Positions 26,828 to 36,483 of a DNA stretch of 64,000 bases are shown one piece after another. A model generated the notes under the pieces. It worked only from the letters and a program-made list of their open reading frames with translations. It was not told the origin of the DNA and made no database searches. Every line of letters begins with the position of its first letter. Within the stretch, counting starts at the first letter, position 1. Both the position numbers and the translations under genes were made by a program. The stretch is taken from contig JAVWMQ010000002.1 in NCBI GenBank assembly GCA_036637375.1, positions 1 to 64,000 on the forward strand, written 5' to 3'. The stretch is from JAVWMQ01 sp036637375. Its GTDB lineage: Bacteria > Bacillota > Clostridia > Peptostreptococcales > Anaerovoracaceae.

Positions 26828-28387
26828 TCAATTCAATCTTTTAATATTATGTGTCCTACCTGTAACCTGGCTATACTCAATACCGTAATCTGTAATTCCT
26901 TTACCGACATTTGGATAATAATGAGAATACACAGCATCAGCACCGAATAAAGTTAGTAATATAGCACATAAAATATTCCGGTTTCGTTTTGGAATTTTAT
27001 TGAACTTACTGTCAAAAAACGGTGCAATTATATAGATAAATGCTGTTCCACCAATTGCAAAAACAAGTAGCCCCTCTAAACAAACCCTACCATTTATATT
27101 AAGTAAATATCCACTGTAATCCCACCATTTAGCCCCTTTTGTCATTTCTAAATAATAACTTGTTGAATATTCAACTATCCCACAAATAACCATAGTTAAA
27201 ACAAAAGTTACAACAGGTTTATCAATAAATTTCTTTAATAGAATTAACACCAATACCCCACCAGCTCCATAAATCGGAAGCCATGGACCAAACATAATTC
27301 CTCTTTTAACAAATACTCCATCTTTAACTAGATGAAGACTAACTTCCCAAATCCATCCTATTACAGAAAATGTAAAAAAGAATAGTATTAAATTTGTAAT
27401 AGAGTATTTTCTCTTGTAGTTAATATGTTGCTTATGTTCTTTTTCAACATGTGTGCCTGGATAATAAAGTGGTTCCTCTAACGCTGGCGCCTCATAAAGC
27501 AAATTATCATTTAATAAATCTATATTTTTTATATTATTAACTTTTGCAAACTCTCGCAATTTAACAAACAACTCTGTTTCTGTTGCCCTGTAATACATAT
27601 TTGTAAAGAAAATTCCTGCCAAACCAAAAGTAAGCAGATTTAACCCATTCCATAGTATAAATGAACAATCAAGCAAAAATGCATTCCATTTATATCCTTT
27701 CATCATTTCTTTGCTAAGAGCAATTGCGTCTTTCCAGTGAATTTCTGGATTTTCTGCCATAATATAAGAAACAAGCTTATACTGATAATGCTTATAAGGG
27801 TACAATATAACTGTCATCGCCCACAAAATAAGCATTAAATTCACCAGAAGCATTGTTTTGGCAACTAAAAAAGTTTTTTTGCTGATATATATGCTTAAAA
27901 CTCTAGAAATTTTACTTTTTTCATATACTCGGTTTTCTAAAAAAAATCTTCGTTCTCCAATTATAACTATATTTTTAAACAACAAAGTATAGGCAATACT
28001 TGCTAATACTGCTAATATTGCTACAAAACCCTTTATAAAAGAATGTTCAATGAAAAATTCATGAAAAGTTACTTTTGCATTTGAAAGTATATGTAATGTA
28101 GATGTTCCAGCGTTAAGTGCAGCAGCCAATACCCCTTTTGTTGCTTTAGCTTCAGGCTTATCATCGCTCCCTACATTTACAATATCCGACGCAATAGTAT
28201 TTTTTATAGTTTGGACAACAACTTTCTTATCAGTTTCTCTACTTTTGTCGTAGGTAGATGCACCCTCCATAGATGCTCCATATTCAAACATAAGTACAGA
28301 CATGAGAAAACAAACAGCTACAACAGACCAATAATTCCTTTTAATCGAATGCCTTGCATTTCTTTTTAGTTCGCCCCTTCTAAACAT
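26828..28387 (-). CDS. DUF975 + CmpB-type membrane protein
   Basis: A 519-residue integral membrane protein joining two families. The N-terminal half (MFRRGELKRNARHSIKRNYW, then several TM segments) matches DUF975. The C-terminal half carries the putative ABC-transporter type IV (CmpB, PF06541) signature: GWIWEVSLHLV, RGIMFGPWLPIYGAGG, a TM with CGIVEYSTSYYLE, WWDYSGYLLNINGR. No ATPase is encoded beside it. I start at the ATG with GAGAGGTGAT. An open frame continues 52 codons further upstream, but that part is the RNase P RNA and is not protein-coding. Function unknown. Confidence 0.85.
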   Translation of the reverse strand: MFRRGELKRNARHSIKRNYWSVVAVCFLMSVLMFEYGASMEGASTYDKSRETDKKVVVQTIKNTIASDIVNVGSDDKPEAKATKGVLAAALNAGTSTLHILSNAKVTFHEFFIEHSFIKGFVAILAVLASIAYTLLFKNIVIIGERRFFLENRVYEKSKISRVLSIYISKKTFLVAKTMLLVNLMLILWAMTVILYPYKHYQYKLVSYIMAENPEIHWKDAIALSKEMMKGYKWNAFLLDCSFILWNGLNLLTFGLAGIFFTNMYYRATETELFVKLREFAKVNNIKNIDLLNDNLLYEAPALEEPLYYPGTHVEKEHKQHINYKRKYSITNLILFFFTFSVIGWIWEVSLHLVKDGVFVKRGIMFGPWLPIYGAGGVLVLILLKKFIDKPVVTFVLTMVICGIVEYSTSYYLEMTKGAKWWDYSGYLLNINGRVCLEGLLVFAIGGTAFIYIIAPFFDSKFNKIPKRNRNILCAILLTLFGADAVYSHYYPNVGKGITDYGIEYSQVTGRTHNIKRLN

Positions 28388-28435
28388 AACGATATCACCT
28401 CTCTTTGAATCGCTAGCATTATTAAATAACATAAG

Positions 28436-28780
28436 ATTGGGTAAGCCTATAAGCCGGGTTCTGTATTTGACAATCATCTTTCTAGGATCATTATCGCTAA
28501 TGACCTCATGCGACATACCTACCGGGCGGTGACGGGTAGCCACACCTATTGCCCTATTTTGTCTTGCTCCGAATGGGGTTTACACGGCCAGTATGTCTCC
28601 ACACTGCCGGTGAGCTCTTACCTCACCATTTCAACCTTACCACGACATTACTCGTTTCGGCGGTATGTTTCTGTTGCACTTTCCCTATGGTTACCCACGC
28701 CAGACGTTATCTGGCATCCTTACCCTATGGAGCCCGGACTTTCCTCATGGTTACCCACGCGATTGTCTGGCTTACCCAAT
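28436..28780 (-). ncRNA. rnpB: RNase P RNA, type A
   Basis: The catalytic RNA that cuts 5' leaders from pre-tRNA. Landmarks in transcript order are GAGGAAAGTCCGGGCTCC, GAAAGTGCAACAGAAA, ATACCGCC, GGTAAGGTTGAAATGGTGAG, CCCCATTCGGAGCAAGAC and the 3' ACAGAACCCGGCTTATAG. The ends are set by P1: TTGGGTAAGCC at the 5' side pairs perfectly with GGCTTACCCAA at the 3' side. The 345-nt length is normal. No terminator hairpin separates it from the DUF975-CmpB gene 48 nt downstream, so 3' processing of a longer transcript is likely. Confidence 0.97.
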
Positions 28781-28786
28781 ATTATG

Positions 28787-28815
28787 TTATTAAATTAAAA
28801 AAGGATTAGAATCAA
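28787..28815 (-). promoter_or_regulatory. rnpB promoter inside the end of nif3
   Basis: On the minus strand TTGATT (28810-28815), a 17-nt spacer and TAATAA (28787-28792) place a start 7 nt later, at the first base of the P1 stem of RNase P RNA. The -35 lies in the last codons of the Nif3-like gene. Confidence 0.7.
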
Positions 28816-29563
28816 ATTGACTTTCTATTATATTAACTGATTCATCAAGTCTTACTTTTAGCTGATGTGCTAAATTCTCTACAAAGATCTTTTCAGTATG
28901 ATAGTGACCAGCATCGATTAAAGAAATTCCCTTAGCTTTGCCATATTGCGCCTGGTGTAGTTTCATTTCACCACTTATTACTAATTGACACTCCATGTTA
29001 ATTGCTTCGTCAATTATATCAAAACCTGAGCCTGTGCAAATAGCTACTTTTGATATATTCATGCCTAAGTCTCCAACTATATCAAGTTGACTCCTATTAA
29101 TATTCAGTATATCACATATTTCTTCAATTGACTCATTTAAATCCATTTCCATAGGAAATTCTCCAACAACCCCTGGATGATCTCCTTTAAGTCTGTTTAC
29201 GTTAATTAGGCCTAAAATTTCAGCTAAATAAAAGTTGTTCCCATTATCTGCATTATCAAAAGGAATATGGGATGAATAAACAGAAATACCCGATTTAATT
29301 AAATCTATAACATATTTACCTGTAACATCATCAATATTTATAGTCTTTGGTCTATTAAATAATAGTGGATGATGGCTAACTATTAAATCCACATTATTGT
29401 CAATTGCCTCATTAATAACACCATCGTTAATATCAAGACATATCAAAATATTGGTAATTTCATCATTACCAATATTTATCTGTATCCCGCTGTTATCCCA
29501 ATCTGCACCTAAAGTAAGTGGTGCAATATCTTCTATTATTTCTATAATACTCTCGATTTTCAT
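28790..29563 (-). CDS. Nif3-like dinuclear metal-center protein
   Basis: A 257-residue member of the Nif3/YqfO family, which forms toroidal hexamers and binds two metal ions. Ligand segments are SHHPLLF near residue 64 (paired His), SSHIPFDNADNG near residue 98 and DAGHYHTEKIF near residue 216. It lacks the central PII-like insertion of the longer Bacillus YqfO. Family members are sometimes called GTP cyclohydrolase-like, but the role is not established. It follows trmK by 8 nt, the usual dnaG-rpoD-trmK-nif3 order in Firmicutes. Confidence 0.94.
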   Translation of the reverse strand: MKIESIIEIIEDIAPLTLGADWDNSGIQINIGNDEITNILICLDINDGVINEAIDNNVDLIVSHHPLLFNRPKTINIDDVTGKYVIDLIKSGISVYSSHIPFDNADNGNNFYLAEILGLINVNRLKGDHPGVVGEFPMEMDLNESIEEICDILNINRSQLDIVGDLGMNISKVAICTGSGFDIIDEAINMECQLVISGEMKLHQAQYGKAKGISLIDAGHYHTEKIFVENLAHQLKVRLDESVNIIESQFDSNPFLI

Positions 29564-29571
29564 TTTTATAC

Positions 29572-30264
29572 CTATAGGCTTTCCAAATACCTAATGTTTG
29601 CTTCTATTGCGGCAAAATCTTCTTTTTTCATACTCTTGCTATTTTTCATTGATGTTAATATTCTTTTTTCTCTTTCGATTTTATTATCAATAAATTCTCT
29701 AACGAGTGGATCTCCACTTGTTGCAAGCCATGTAGGCATTTCCCACATGATAGAATCTGGGCCAGCATCAAGTTTCATCGCTTCATCAGGTTCTCCATAT
29801 GATGCAGTTATTATTTCACAAATAAATCTACCTTCTCTTACTAATTTTTCGTTTGTAATTGCAAAACCTTTTTTAATAAGCCAGTATCTTAATCTTCCTT
29901 GTGCTGTTCTTGGCTGCATAATTATTTTTTTGAAATTTTTAGATTTTTCCAGATCTTTTCCTAAAATATCAGAGATTAAAACACCGCCCATTCCAGCAAT
30001 AACGATATCATCAACTTCATTATTTTTAATAACTTTCAAACCGTTTCCTAATCTAAGGTCAAACTTAATATCGGGACAAATTTCTTTGCAATTTTCTCTA
30101 GCTTTATTCAGGGAACCTTTGCTTACATCTGTCATAATAACTTTTGGAGAAATTTTATTTGTGAATAGGTACATAGGTAAATACCCATGATCTGTTCCAA
30201 TGTCTGCCATAGATTCTCCGTTTTCAATTTCATTTGCAATAGCTTCTAATCTATTAGTTAACAT
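29572..30264 (-). CDS. trmK: tRNA (adenine(22)-N(1))-methyltransferase
   Basis: Methylates N1 of A22 in tRNA. Its 230 residues carry the SAM motif ADIGTDHGYLPMYL near residue 20, the acidic TDVSKGSLNKA, and DIVIAGMGGVLI near residue 88, which is the distinctive TrmK (YqfN) active-site loop. LIMQPRTAQGRLRYWL-like wording here is IMQPRTAQGRLRYWL. GAGGAG precedes the ATG, 11 nt after rpoD. Confidence 0.94.
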   Translation of the reverse strand: MLTNRLEAIANEIENGESMADIGTDHGYLPMYLFTNKISPKVIMTDVSKGSLNKARENCKEICPDIKFDLRLGNGLKVIKNNEVDDIVIAGMGGVLISDILGKDLEKSKNFKKIIMQPRTAQGRLRYWLIKKGFAITNEKLVREGRFICEIITASYGEPDEAMKLDAGPDSIMWEMPTWLATSGDPLVREFIDNKIEREKRILTSMKNSKSMKKEDFAAIEANIRYLESL

Positions 30265-30275
30265 ATAAGTCTCCT

Positions 30276-31433
30276 CTATTCTAAGTAATCCTTTAGTTTT
30301 TTGCTTCTGCTTGGGTGTCTTAATTTTCTAAGAGCTTTCGCTTCAATCTGTCTAATTCTTTCTCTTGTCACTTCAAATTGTTTACCAACTTCTTCAAGAG
30401 TTCTTGCTCTACCATCTTCTAGACCAAATCTTAGCTTTAATACTTTTTGTTCCCTCTCTGTTAATGTGTCTAAAACTTCTACAAGCTGTTCTTTAAGCAT
30501 ACTAAAAGCAGCAGCTTCTGCAGGTGCTGGAACATCTTCATCAGGAATAAAATCTCCAAGATGGCTATCTTCTTCTTCACCAATTGGTGTTTCAAGAGAA
30601 ACAGGCTCCTGAGCAATTTTTAATATTTCTCTAACTTTTTCTTCTGTAATATCCATTTCAACAGCAATTTCTTCTGGAGTGGCTTCTCTCCCAAATTCTT
30701 GAAGTAATTGTCTTTGAATTCTCATAAGTTTATTAATAGTTTCAACCATGTGAACAGGTATTCTTATAGTTCTCGCTTGGTCAGCAATTGATCTAGTAAT
30801 AGCCTGTCTAATCCACCATGTTGCATATGTACTAAACTTGTAACCCTTTCTCCAGTCAAATTTATCAACAGCTTTAATAAGCCCTAAATTTCCTTCCTGG
30901 ATAAGATCTAAGAACAGCATGCCTCTACCTACATATCGCTTTGCGATACTAACTACAAGTCTTAAGTTTGCTTCACATAATTTTTGTTTTGCATACTCTT
31001 CACCATTTTCCATCCTCTTTGCTAAATCAATTTCTTCATCAGCAGTTAAAAGAGGAACTTTACCTATTTCTTTTAAATACATTCTAACTGGATCATCAAC
31101 GGCAATAGTTTTAGGTAATGAAGCTTCTAGTTCACTTTCTTTTTTCTTTTTGTGATCATCTGCAAGATCTTCGATATCAATGTCAATGTCAATGTCAACA
31201 TCAACGTCAACGTCATGCTCAATTTCAATAAGTTCTGCATCATCTGGAACCTCTTCTGATATTATTTCAATTCCATTTGAAATAAGACAATCATAAATTT
31301 CTTCCATTTCATTTTTATCTAGATCTATTTTTTCAAACTGACTACCTATTTCTGCATAACTTAGTCTTTTATTTTTTGCTTTTTCAATTAATTCATTGGT
31401 TAAGACTTCAGTCTTTTTTTCTTCAACCGTCAT
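30276..31433 (-). CDS. rpoD: RNA polymerase primary sigma factor
   Basis: The housekeeping sigma factor (SigA), 385 residues. After a short region 1.1, region 1.2 has VRMYLKEIG, region 2 has [13 protein letters not shown] and FLDLIQEGN, region 2.4 has [15 protein letters not shown], region 3 follows IRIPVHM, and region 4 has LRFGLEDG and the helix-turn-helix [18 protein letters not shown]. Between regions 1.1 and 1.2 seven Asp-Val/Ile dipeptides run in tandem (residues 74-87). It is 2 nt after dnaG, the classic primase-sigma operon. Confidence 0.98.
   Translation of the reverse strand: MTVEEKKTEVLTNELIEKAKNKRLSYAEIGSQFEKIDLDKNEMEEIYDCLISNGIEIISEEVPDDAELIEIEHDVDVDVDIDIDIDIEDLADDHKKKKESELEASLPKTIAVDDPVRMYLKEIGKVPLLTADEEIDLAKRMENGEEYAKQKLCEANLRLVVSIAKRYVGRGMLFLDLIQEGNLGLIKAVDKFDWRKGYKFSTYATWWIRQAITRSIADQARTIRIPVHMVETINKLMRIQRQLLQEFGREATPEEIAVEMDITEEKVREILKIAQEPVSLETPIGEEEDSHLGDFIPDEDVPAPAEAAAFSMLKEQLVEVLDTLTEREQKVLKLRFGLEDGRARTLEEVGKQFEVTRERIRQIEAKALRKLRHPSRSKKLKDYLE
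31173..31214 (-). repeat. In-frame tandem Asp-Val/Ile repeat in rpoD
   Basis: Seven consecutive 6-nt units of the form GAY-GTT or GAY-ATY encode (Asp-Val)3-4 then (Asp-Ile)3-4. On the plus strand several units read TGTCAA exactly. Such a repeat could gain or lose units without a frameshift. Confidence 0.85.
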
Positions 31434-31435
31434 AT

Positions 31436-33181
31436 TTACCCCCTTAAACTCCTTGCCTTTTGAACTTTTATTAGTTCTTCAGTCAACCTTTTAATATCCT
31501 CTGTATTCTCTTCTTCATCAGCAATAGAAATTCTCATAATAAGTTCTTTTTCTTTATTTGTCAAGATTTCTTCTCTATACGTTTTAATACACTCATTATA
31601 AATTTCATCTATTTTGCCAGCTATTTTTATATTATTAATTATATCAGATAAAACAATCCTTTCCTCAGCATCCATATCATCTAGAAGTTTTTCTAAATCT
31701 ATTTCCTCATCCTTTACATATATTTTGTCTATTTGTGTAAAAATATATTTGCCAATCTCACTTGTAAAAATATCTTGGCTAATTTTTACTTTTTCAAAAA
31801 ACTTACTATCTGTAAGAATAATTTTAATAAGATTCTTTTCGATTTTTGAAATCATCACATTAGTGTTACTATCTATTTCAACTTTTTCTTCGGTTTTTAC
31901 TGGTATTTCTATATCCTGTCCAACACCCATTTCAGCTCTTAGCGCCCCTTCTGAAATTTTCGATAGTTTAGCTACTTTACTAATATAAATATCCCCTTCC
32001 ACAGGACTCAAACTCTTTAAAAATCCTGCAACTTCTTTTAGAAATCCAACTCTATCTTGCGTACTATCCAAATTATATTTATTTTTAATAATATTAATTC
32101 TATACTCTGGATAACTTTGTCCATTCCTGACTAAATTATAAAAGGATTCTTTGCCTTTTGCTTTAATATAGTCATCGGGATCTTTGAAATCAGTTACATG
32201 GATAATATTGACTTTTAAATTTTCGCTGTACAAAATCTCACTGCCCCTAAGAGCTGCTGCTGCTCCTGCACTATCAGAATCATATGATAGTACAATATTA
32301 TTTGTATAACGTTTCAATAGTTTTGCTTGATTGTTTGTTAATGCTGTACCTAGTGAAGCCGCAACATTCTTTACTCCACCCTGGTACAATGAAATAACAT
32401 CCATATACCCTTCTACTAAAATTGCTTCGTCAAGTTTGCCAATTTCATTTTTGCTAATATTAAGTCCATACAAATTATTCTTTTTGTGAAATATTGGTGT
32501 TTCTTGAGAGTTAAGATATTTAGGAGTATCGTCTCCCAAAGCTCTCCCCCCAAAGCCAATTACCTTGCCTGAAGTGTTTTGTATTGGGAAGATAACTCTA
32601 TTTCTAAATTTATCAAAATATTTACCCTTTGAAAAAGAAATCAAACCTAATTTCATCATATTCTCTTCACTGTAGCCTTTTGATTTCAAAAATTTATACA
32701 AGCTATCCCACGAGCTATCCGCATAACCAATACCAAATGTGTGCAGTGTTTCTTTCGTTAAACCTCTACTAATTACATATCTAATGCCTGGATTGTCCAC
32801 CGACCTTAGAGCTTTAAAGAAAAAAGTTGCAGCATCCTTATTGATTTGATAAAGTTCATCTCTACCTTTTGAATTACCATAACTTTCAGTTATGGTAATG
32901 CCAGCTTCCTTTGCAAGCCTAATTAAAGCTTCCTTAAACTCAAGATTATAGTATCTTCTCACAAATTCAATTACATCACCTGTTGCATTACAACCAAAAC
33001 ATGTAAATATCTGTTTTCCTGGTGACACAACAAATGAAGGTGTCTTTTCATTATGGAACGGACATCTCCCTTTGTAATTGTTTCCTGCCTTTTTGAGAGT
33101 TACAACACTACCAATAACATCAACAATATTACACCTGTTTTTGATTTCCTCTATTAAGTTGTCCTTGTTATAAGTTGTCAT
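31436..33181 (-). CDS. dnaG: DNA primase
   Basis: Makes RNA primers for replication. The N-terminal zinc-binding domain is [11 protein letters not shown]...CFGC (about residues 40-63). The RNAP core has GFGGRAL and the Toprim glutamate [12 protein letters not shown] near residue 257, followed by [15 protein letters not shown]-terminal helicase-interaction region completes 581 residues, slightly shorter than the Bacillus protein. AGGTGG precedes the ATG. It leads the dnaG-rpoD-trmK-nif3 cluster. Confidence 0.97.
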   Translation of the reverse strand: MTTYNKDNLIEEIKNRCNIVDVIGSVVTLKKAGNNYKGRCPFHNEKTPSFVVSPGKQIFTCFGCNATGDVIEFVRRYYNLEFKEALIRLAKEAGITITESYGNSKGRDELYQINKDAATFFFKALRSVDNPGIRYVISRGLTKETLHTFGIGYADSSWDSLYKFLKSKGYSEENMMKLGLISFSKGKYFDKFRNRVIFPIQNTSGKVIGFGGRALGDDTPKYLNSQETPIFHKKNNLYGLNISKNEIGKLDEAILVEGYMDVISLYQGGVKNVAASLGTALTNNQAKLLKRYTNNIVLSYDSDSAGAAAALRGSEILYSENLKVNIIHVTDFKDPDDYIKAKGKESFYNLVRNGQSYPEYRINIIKNKYNLDSTQDRVGFLKEVAGFLKSLSPVEGDIYISKVAKLSKISEGALRAEMGVGQDIEIPVKTEEKVEIDSNTNVMISKIEKNLIKIILTDSKFFEKVKISQDIFTSEIGKYIFTQIDKIYVKDEEIDLEKLLDDMDAEERIVLSDIINNIKIAGKIDEIYNECIKTYREEILTNKEKELIMRISIADEEENTEDIKRLTEELIKVQKARSLRG

Positions 33182-33313
33182 CTTTCCACCTAATTAATAA
33201 CCTTCTCATAAGTATATTACGTCATAACTTTGGATATTACTTTTTTTAAATTGTATTTTTTTCAAAAAACTTTAGTTTATTTTCACATGTTCATCACATT
33301 AATACACACATTT

Positions 33314-33342
33314 TTGACAAAACAAACATTTAGCAATATACT
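33314..33342 (+). promoter_or_regulatory. Strong promoter of the glucosaminidase gene
   Basis: Perfect TTGACA (33314-33319), a 17-nt spacer and TATACT (33337-33342), 28 nt before the ATG. This is the best match to the sigma-A consensus in the window. Confidence 0.85.
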
Positions 33343-33370
33343 GCATACTACAAATGAAAGGAAAATAATT

Positions 33371-33997
33371 ATGATAAACCATTTAAAACGAGTAATTTTA
33401 TTTACAGTATTAGCAACACTATGTATCTCAACTAGTTTCGCTTTTGCAAATACACAACCAGAGAATATGGTTCCAGTGCAAGGGAGTAACACTTCAGAGA
33501 TAATAAAAATCGACAATGTTGCAAAAAATGAAACTCAAAAAGAGCATTATCGAGTACCTGCACTATCAATAGATAAATGTAAGACTCTAGATTTAACTAA
33601 ACCAAGTCATGTTACAGCAAAAGAACTTTCAAAAGCAAGCAATTATAGCGGGCTTAAAGGTCTATATGACGATTTTATCAAGGCAGAGCAAAAATACAAG
33701 GTTAATGCTGTATTCTTAATGTCTCTTTCAATAGTAGAAAGTAGTGGTGGCAAACATATGTATAGAGAAAACAATATGTTTGGATACGGTGGTAAAAACT
33801 ACTCTTCTAAATCAGCTTGTATTGCTTCTGTAGCAAAAGGCTTAAAAACAAACTATCTATCTCAATCTGGTAGATATTATAAAGGTAAAACGGTAAAAGC
33901 TGTTAACAAGTACTATTGCACAAGTGGATCTTGGAGCACAAAGGTAGCCGTACAAATGAGTAAAATTTATAAAGATATTCATAAGCAGCAAGCTTAA
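33371..33997 (+). CDS. Secreted glucosaminidase-domain protein (GH73-like)
   Basis: A 208-residue exported protein. A signal peptide (about residues 1-26, ending SFAFA) is followed by a linker and a lysozyme-like domain. VFLMSLSIVESSGGKHMYRENNMFGYGG carries the expected catalytic Glu in IVES and the N-N-M-F-G segment of GH73-type hydrolases that cleave peptidoglycan between GlcNAc and MurNAc. I start at the ATG with GAAAGG; upstream in-frame codons lie in the promoter. A 24-bp terminator follows. Cell-wall role is inferred from the domain. Confidence 0.85.
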   Translation: MINHLKRVILFTVLATLCISTSFAFANTQPENMVPVQGSNTSEIIKIDNVAKNETQKEHYRVPALSIDKCKTLDLTKPSHVTAKELSKASNYSGLKGLYDDFIKAEQKYKVNAVFLMSLSIVESSGGKHMYRENNMFGYGGKNYSSKSACIASVAKGLKTNYLSQSGRYYKGKTVKAVNKYYCTSGSWSTKVAVQMSKIYKDIHKQQA

Positions 33998-34005
33998 TAC
34001 CTAAC

Positions 34006-34055
34006 ATATAAAAAGTAATAGGAACGGACAAGTCCGTTCCTATTACTTTTTATAT
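34006..34055. terminator. Bidirectional terminator, 24-bp perfect stem
   Basis: Perfect 24-bp arms (34006-34029 and 34032-34055) separated by AA, GC-rich at the tip (GGAACGGAC) and A/T-rich at the base. It serves the convergent glucosaminidase and LD-carboxypeptidase genes. Confidence 0.92.
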
Positions 34056-34064
34056 GATTGTTTC

Positions 34065-35018
34065 TTATTTAACTCCAGCTTCCTCAATTACAAAACTTTT
34101 GTTAGTAGCATCAAGAGTTGCCATAACACCTTCTGGAATAGTTACCATTTCAGCTGTATGCCCTATAGGCAAATTATATAAAACAGGTTTATTAATATTT
34201 CCTAAAACATCATAAACGATACTTTCAAAGCTTCTTTCAGTCCAAAATCCAGGGTTAACTGCATTTGGTAGGCAATCAGTTGATTCTCCAACAACAATTC
34301 CTACTGAATCATGAAACTTGCCAGCATTATATAAATGAGTCATTAAATGATCCATAATCCAAGGTTCTAAGCCGACATCTTCAATAAATAATATCTTGCC
34401 TTTTGTATCGATCTCATATTCGGTACCCAAAGTTCCACAGATAAGAGATATATTGCCACCAATTACTTCAGCCGTAACCCTGCCACTAGAAATCTTGCTC
34501 AAATATTTTTCCTTATTTGCCATTTCAATACTGCCAATAGGTTCTTTTGCATTTAACGCTTTAAACATGTGATCTTTTGTAAACTCATTGTACTCTTTAT
34601 TACCTAAGCAGCAAGCATTTGGCCCATGAAAAGTCACTAGCCCTGTTTTTTTATGAATTGCCATATGCAAAGCTGTTATATCACTAAACCCTAAGAATAT
34701 TTTAGGATTATTTTTTATAATATCAAAGTCTAAATGTTTCCATAATCTTGCAGATCCATATCCACCCTGTGAGCAAAAAATAGCATCCACATCATCGTCT
34801 TTGAACATATCCATAACGCCCTTAGCTCTTGCTTCATCCGTTCCTGCCAAGTAAAAGGTGTTATCATACACATTATCCGCAAGTTTTGTCTTATAGCCCA
34901 TTTTTTCAATGTTTTCTACAGCAGATAAAAGGTCACTTCTCTCCCAAAGTCCACTTGAAGGAGAAGGTATTCCGATTGTATCCCCTATTTTTAATTCTTT
35001 TGATTTTGTCAACTTCAT
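34065..35018 (-). CDS. LD-carboxypeptidase family protein (S66)
   Basis: A 317-residue cytoplasmic S66 peptidase. Family marks are IGIPSPSSGLW near residue 15, CSQGGYGSARLWKHLD near residue 82, the nucleophile Ser in FLGFSDITALH near residue 112, TFHGPN, LFIEDVGLEPW and the C-terminal His in PIGHTAEMVTIPEG. Members recycle murein tetrapeptides (LdcA) or inactivate microcin C (MccF). The FIEDVGLEPW form is nearer to the MccF-like branch, but which role applies cannot be told from sequence alone. AGGAGG precedes the ATG. Confidence 0.88.
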   Translation of the reverse strand: MKLTKSKELKIGDTIGIPSPSSGLWERSDLLSAVENIEKMGYKTKLADNVYDNTFYLAGTDEARAKGVMDMFKDDDVDAIFCSQGGYGSARLWKHLDFDIIKNNPKIFLGFSDITALHMAIHKKTGLVTFHGPNACCLGNKEYNEFTKDHMFKALNAKEPIGSIEMANKEKYLSKISSGRVTAEVIGGNISLICGTLGTEYEIDTKGKILFIEDVGLEPWIMDHLMTHLYNAGKFHDSVGIVVGESTDCLPNAVNPGFWTERSFESIVYDVLGNINKPVLYNLPIGHTAEMVTIPEGVMATLDATNKSFVIEEAGVK

Positions 35019-35033
35019 ATTAAACCTCCTAAA

Positions 35034-36050
35034 TTATTTCCAACCTTTTGGTATAAAAAGCTCATCATAAAGATTAATAGCATATCTATCTGTCATTCCC
35101 GCAATATAATCTTTAGCTACTTCATCTATTCCAAATTCGCCTACCAAAGCAAGTAATTCTTTTGGTATTAGTTCTGGTTTAGCAACAAAATATTCATAAA
35201 GTGATGTAATGATATTTTCAACTTTATCAAGATCTGATGCCTTTTTGACTACATTGTTATGATAAACGTTTTGAAACATAAATGTCCGTAATTCATTCAT
35301 CTTTGAAGCAGCCTCTTCACTCATTCCAATTTTGTCTTTTCCGTCACTATTAACAATTAGATCTTTTACCAATGTGTCAATTCTAGTTCTATGATCATCA
35401 CCAAGAAATTCTATGCATCTTTGCGGTAATTCATTTTCTTTAATTACACCGCTTCTAAGCGCATCATCAATATCATGATTAATGTACGCAACCCTATCAC
35501 TTATCTTTACAATTTGTCCTTCAAGTGTAAATGGAATACCAGCACCTGTATGGTTTAATATGCCATCTCTAACTTCTTTTGTCAGATTCATTCCACGCTT
35601 ACCCTTGCCATGGCTATCTTCTAAAATTTCTACAACTCTAATACTCTGTTCATTGTGTCTAAATCCTTTTTTGTATACATGGTTTAAAATTAATTCTCCA
35701 TTATGTCCAAAAGGTGTGTGTCCTAGATCATGACCAAGAGCAATGGCCTCCGTCAAATCCTCATTTAAAGCAAGCCCTCTCGCAATTGTTCTTGCGATTT
35801 GAGACACTTCAATTGTATGAGTAAGCCTTGTTCTAAAGTGATCTCCTTCAGGCGCCAAAAACACTTGAGTTTTGTGCATTAATCTCCTGAAGGCTTTTGA
35901 ATGTATAATTCTATCTCTGTCTCTTTGAAAATCAGTTCTCATGTTACACTTTTCTTCAAAAACATCTCTCCCAAAACTATCACTCGCTTTACACGCAAAT
36001 TCTGACAATATTTCATTTTCTCTTTTTTCAATGTCGACTCTTGTAATCAT
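35034..36050 (-). CDS. dgt: dGTPase-like HD triphosphohydrolase
   Basis: Hydrolyses dNTPs, typically dGTP, to the nucleoside and triphosphate. The HD ligand set is visible: RRLMHKTQVF, RTRLTHTIEVSQIARTIAR near residue 72, ALGHDLGHTPFGHNGE near residue 102, and IVKISDRVAYINHDIDDA near residue 178. Its 338 residues match the short dGTPase subfamily. I start at the ATG 1 nt after the dut stop; an in-frame TTG 21 nt upstream lies inside dut. Together with dut it sanitises the nucleotide pool. Confidence 0.93.
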   Translation of the reverse strand: MITRVDIEKRENEILSEFACKASDSFGRDVFEEKCNMRTDFQRDRDRIIHSKAFRRLMHKTQVFLAPEGDHFRTRLTHTIEVSQIARTIARGLALNEDLTEAIALGHDLGHTPFGHNGELILNHVYKKGFRHNEQSIRVVEILEDSHGKGKRGMNLTKEVRDGILNHTGAGIPFTLEGQIVKISDRVAYINHDIDDALRSGVIKENELPQRCIEFLGDDHRTRIDTLVKDLIVNSDGKDKIGMSEEAASKMNELRTFMFQNVYHNNVVKKASDLDKVENIITSLYEYFVAKPELIPKELLALVGEFGIDEVAKDYIAGMTDRYAINLYDELFIPKGWK

Positions 36051-36051
36051 A

Positions 36052-36483
36052 TTATTTCCCCGTATGTCCAAAACCTCCTGAACCTCTCATTGTTTCATTT
36101 AGTTTAGTTACTTCTTCCCACTCTATTTTTTCATATTTAGCAATTATAATCTGAGCAATTCTATCTCCGTTATTTACAACAAATTTTTCATCTCCATAAT
36201 TAATTAATGGTACTTTTATCTCACCTCTATAATCACTATCAACTGTTCCTATTCCATTAACAAGACCTATTCCATGTTTAATAGCAAGACCACTGCGTGC
36301 CCTTATTTGCGCTTCATAACCTTCCTCAAGCTCGATACAAAGTCCAGTCGTTATTAGCTTTCGTTCCCCTGGTAATATGACCACTTCCTCTTCAATAAAA
36401 GCCTTCAGATCCATCCCTGCAGAGCCATTAGTTTCATAAAATGGTAGTTCATTACCAGAACTCATTATCTTAACCTTAATCAT
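36052..36483 (-). CDS. dut: dUTP diphosphatase
   Basis: Hydrolyses dUTP to dUMP and pyrophosphate, keeping uracil out of DNA. The five trimeric dUTPase motifs appear in order: GSAGMDLKA, RARSGLAIKHG, GIGTVDSDYRGEI, GDRIAQIIIAK and RGSGGFGHTGK. I start at the ATG with TTAGGTG at good spacing, giving 143 residues; a GTG three codons upstream lacks a site of its own. It overlaps the M16 peptidase gene by 8 nt. Confidence 0.97.
   Translation of the reverse strand: MIKVKIMSSGNELPFYETNGSAGMDLKAFIEEEVVILPGERKLITTGLCIELEEGYEAQIRARSGLAIKHGIGLVNGIGTVDSDYRGEIKVPLINYGDEKFVVNNGDRIAQIIIAKYEKIEWEEVTKLNETMRGSGGFGHTGK

Noticed and set aside
28508..28809. Plus-strand frames across rnpB
   Set aside because: They are the complement of the RNase P RNA.
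29594..30190. 198-codon open frame antisense to trmK
   Set aside because: trmK is certain on the other strand; the antisense product has no motif and no start site.
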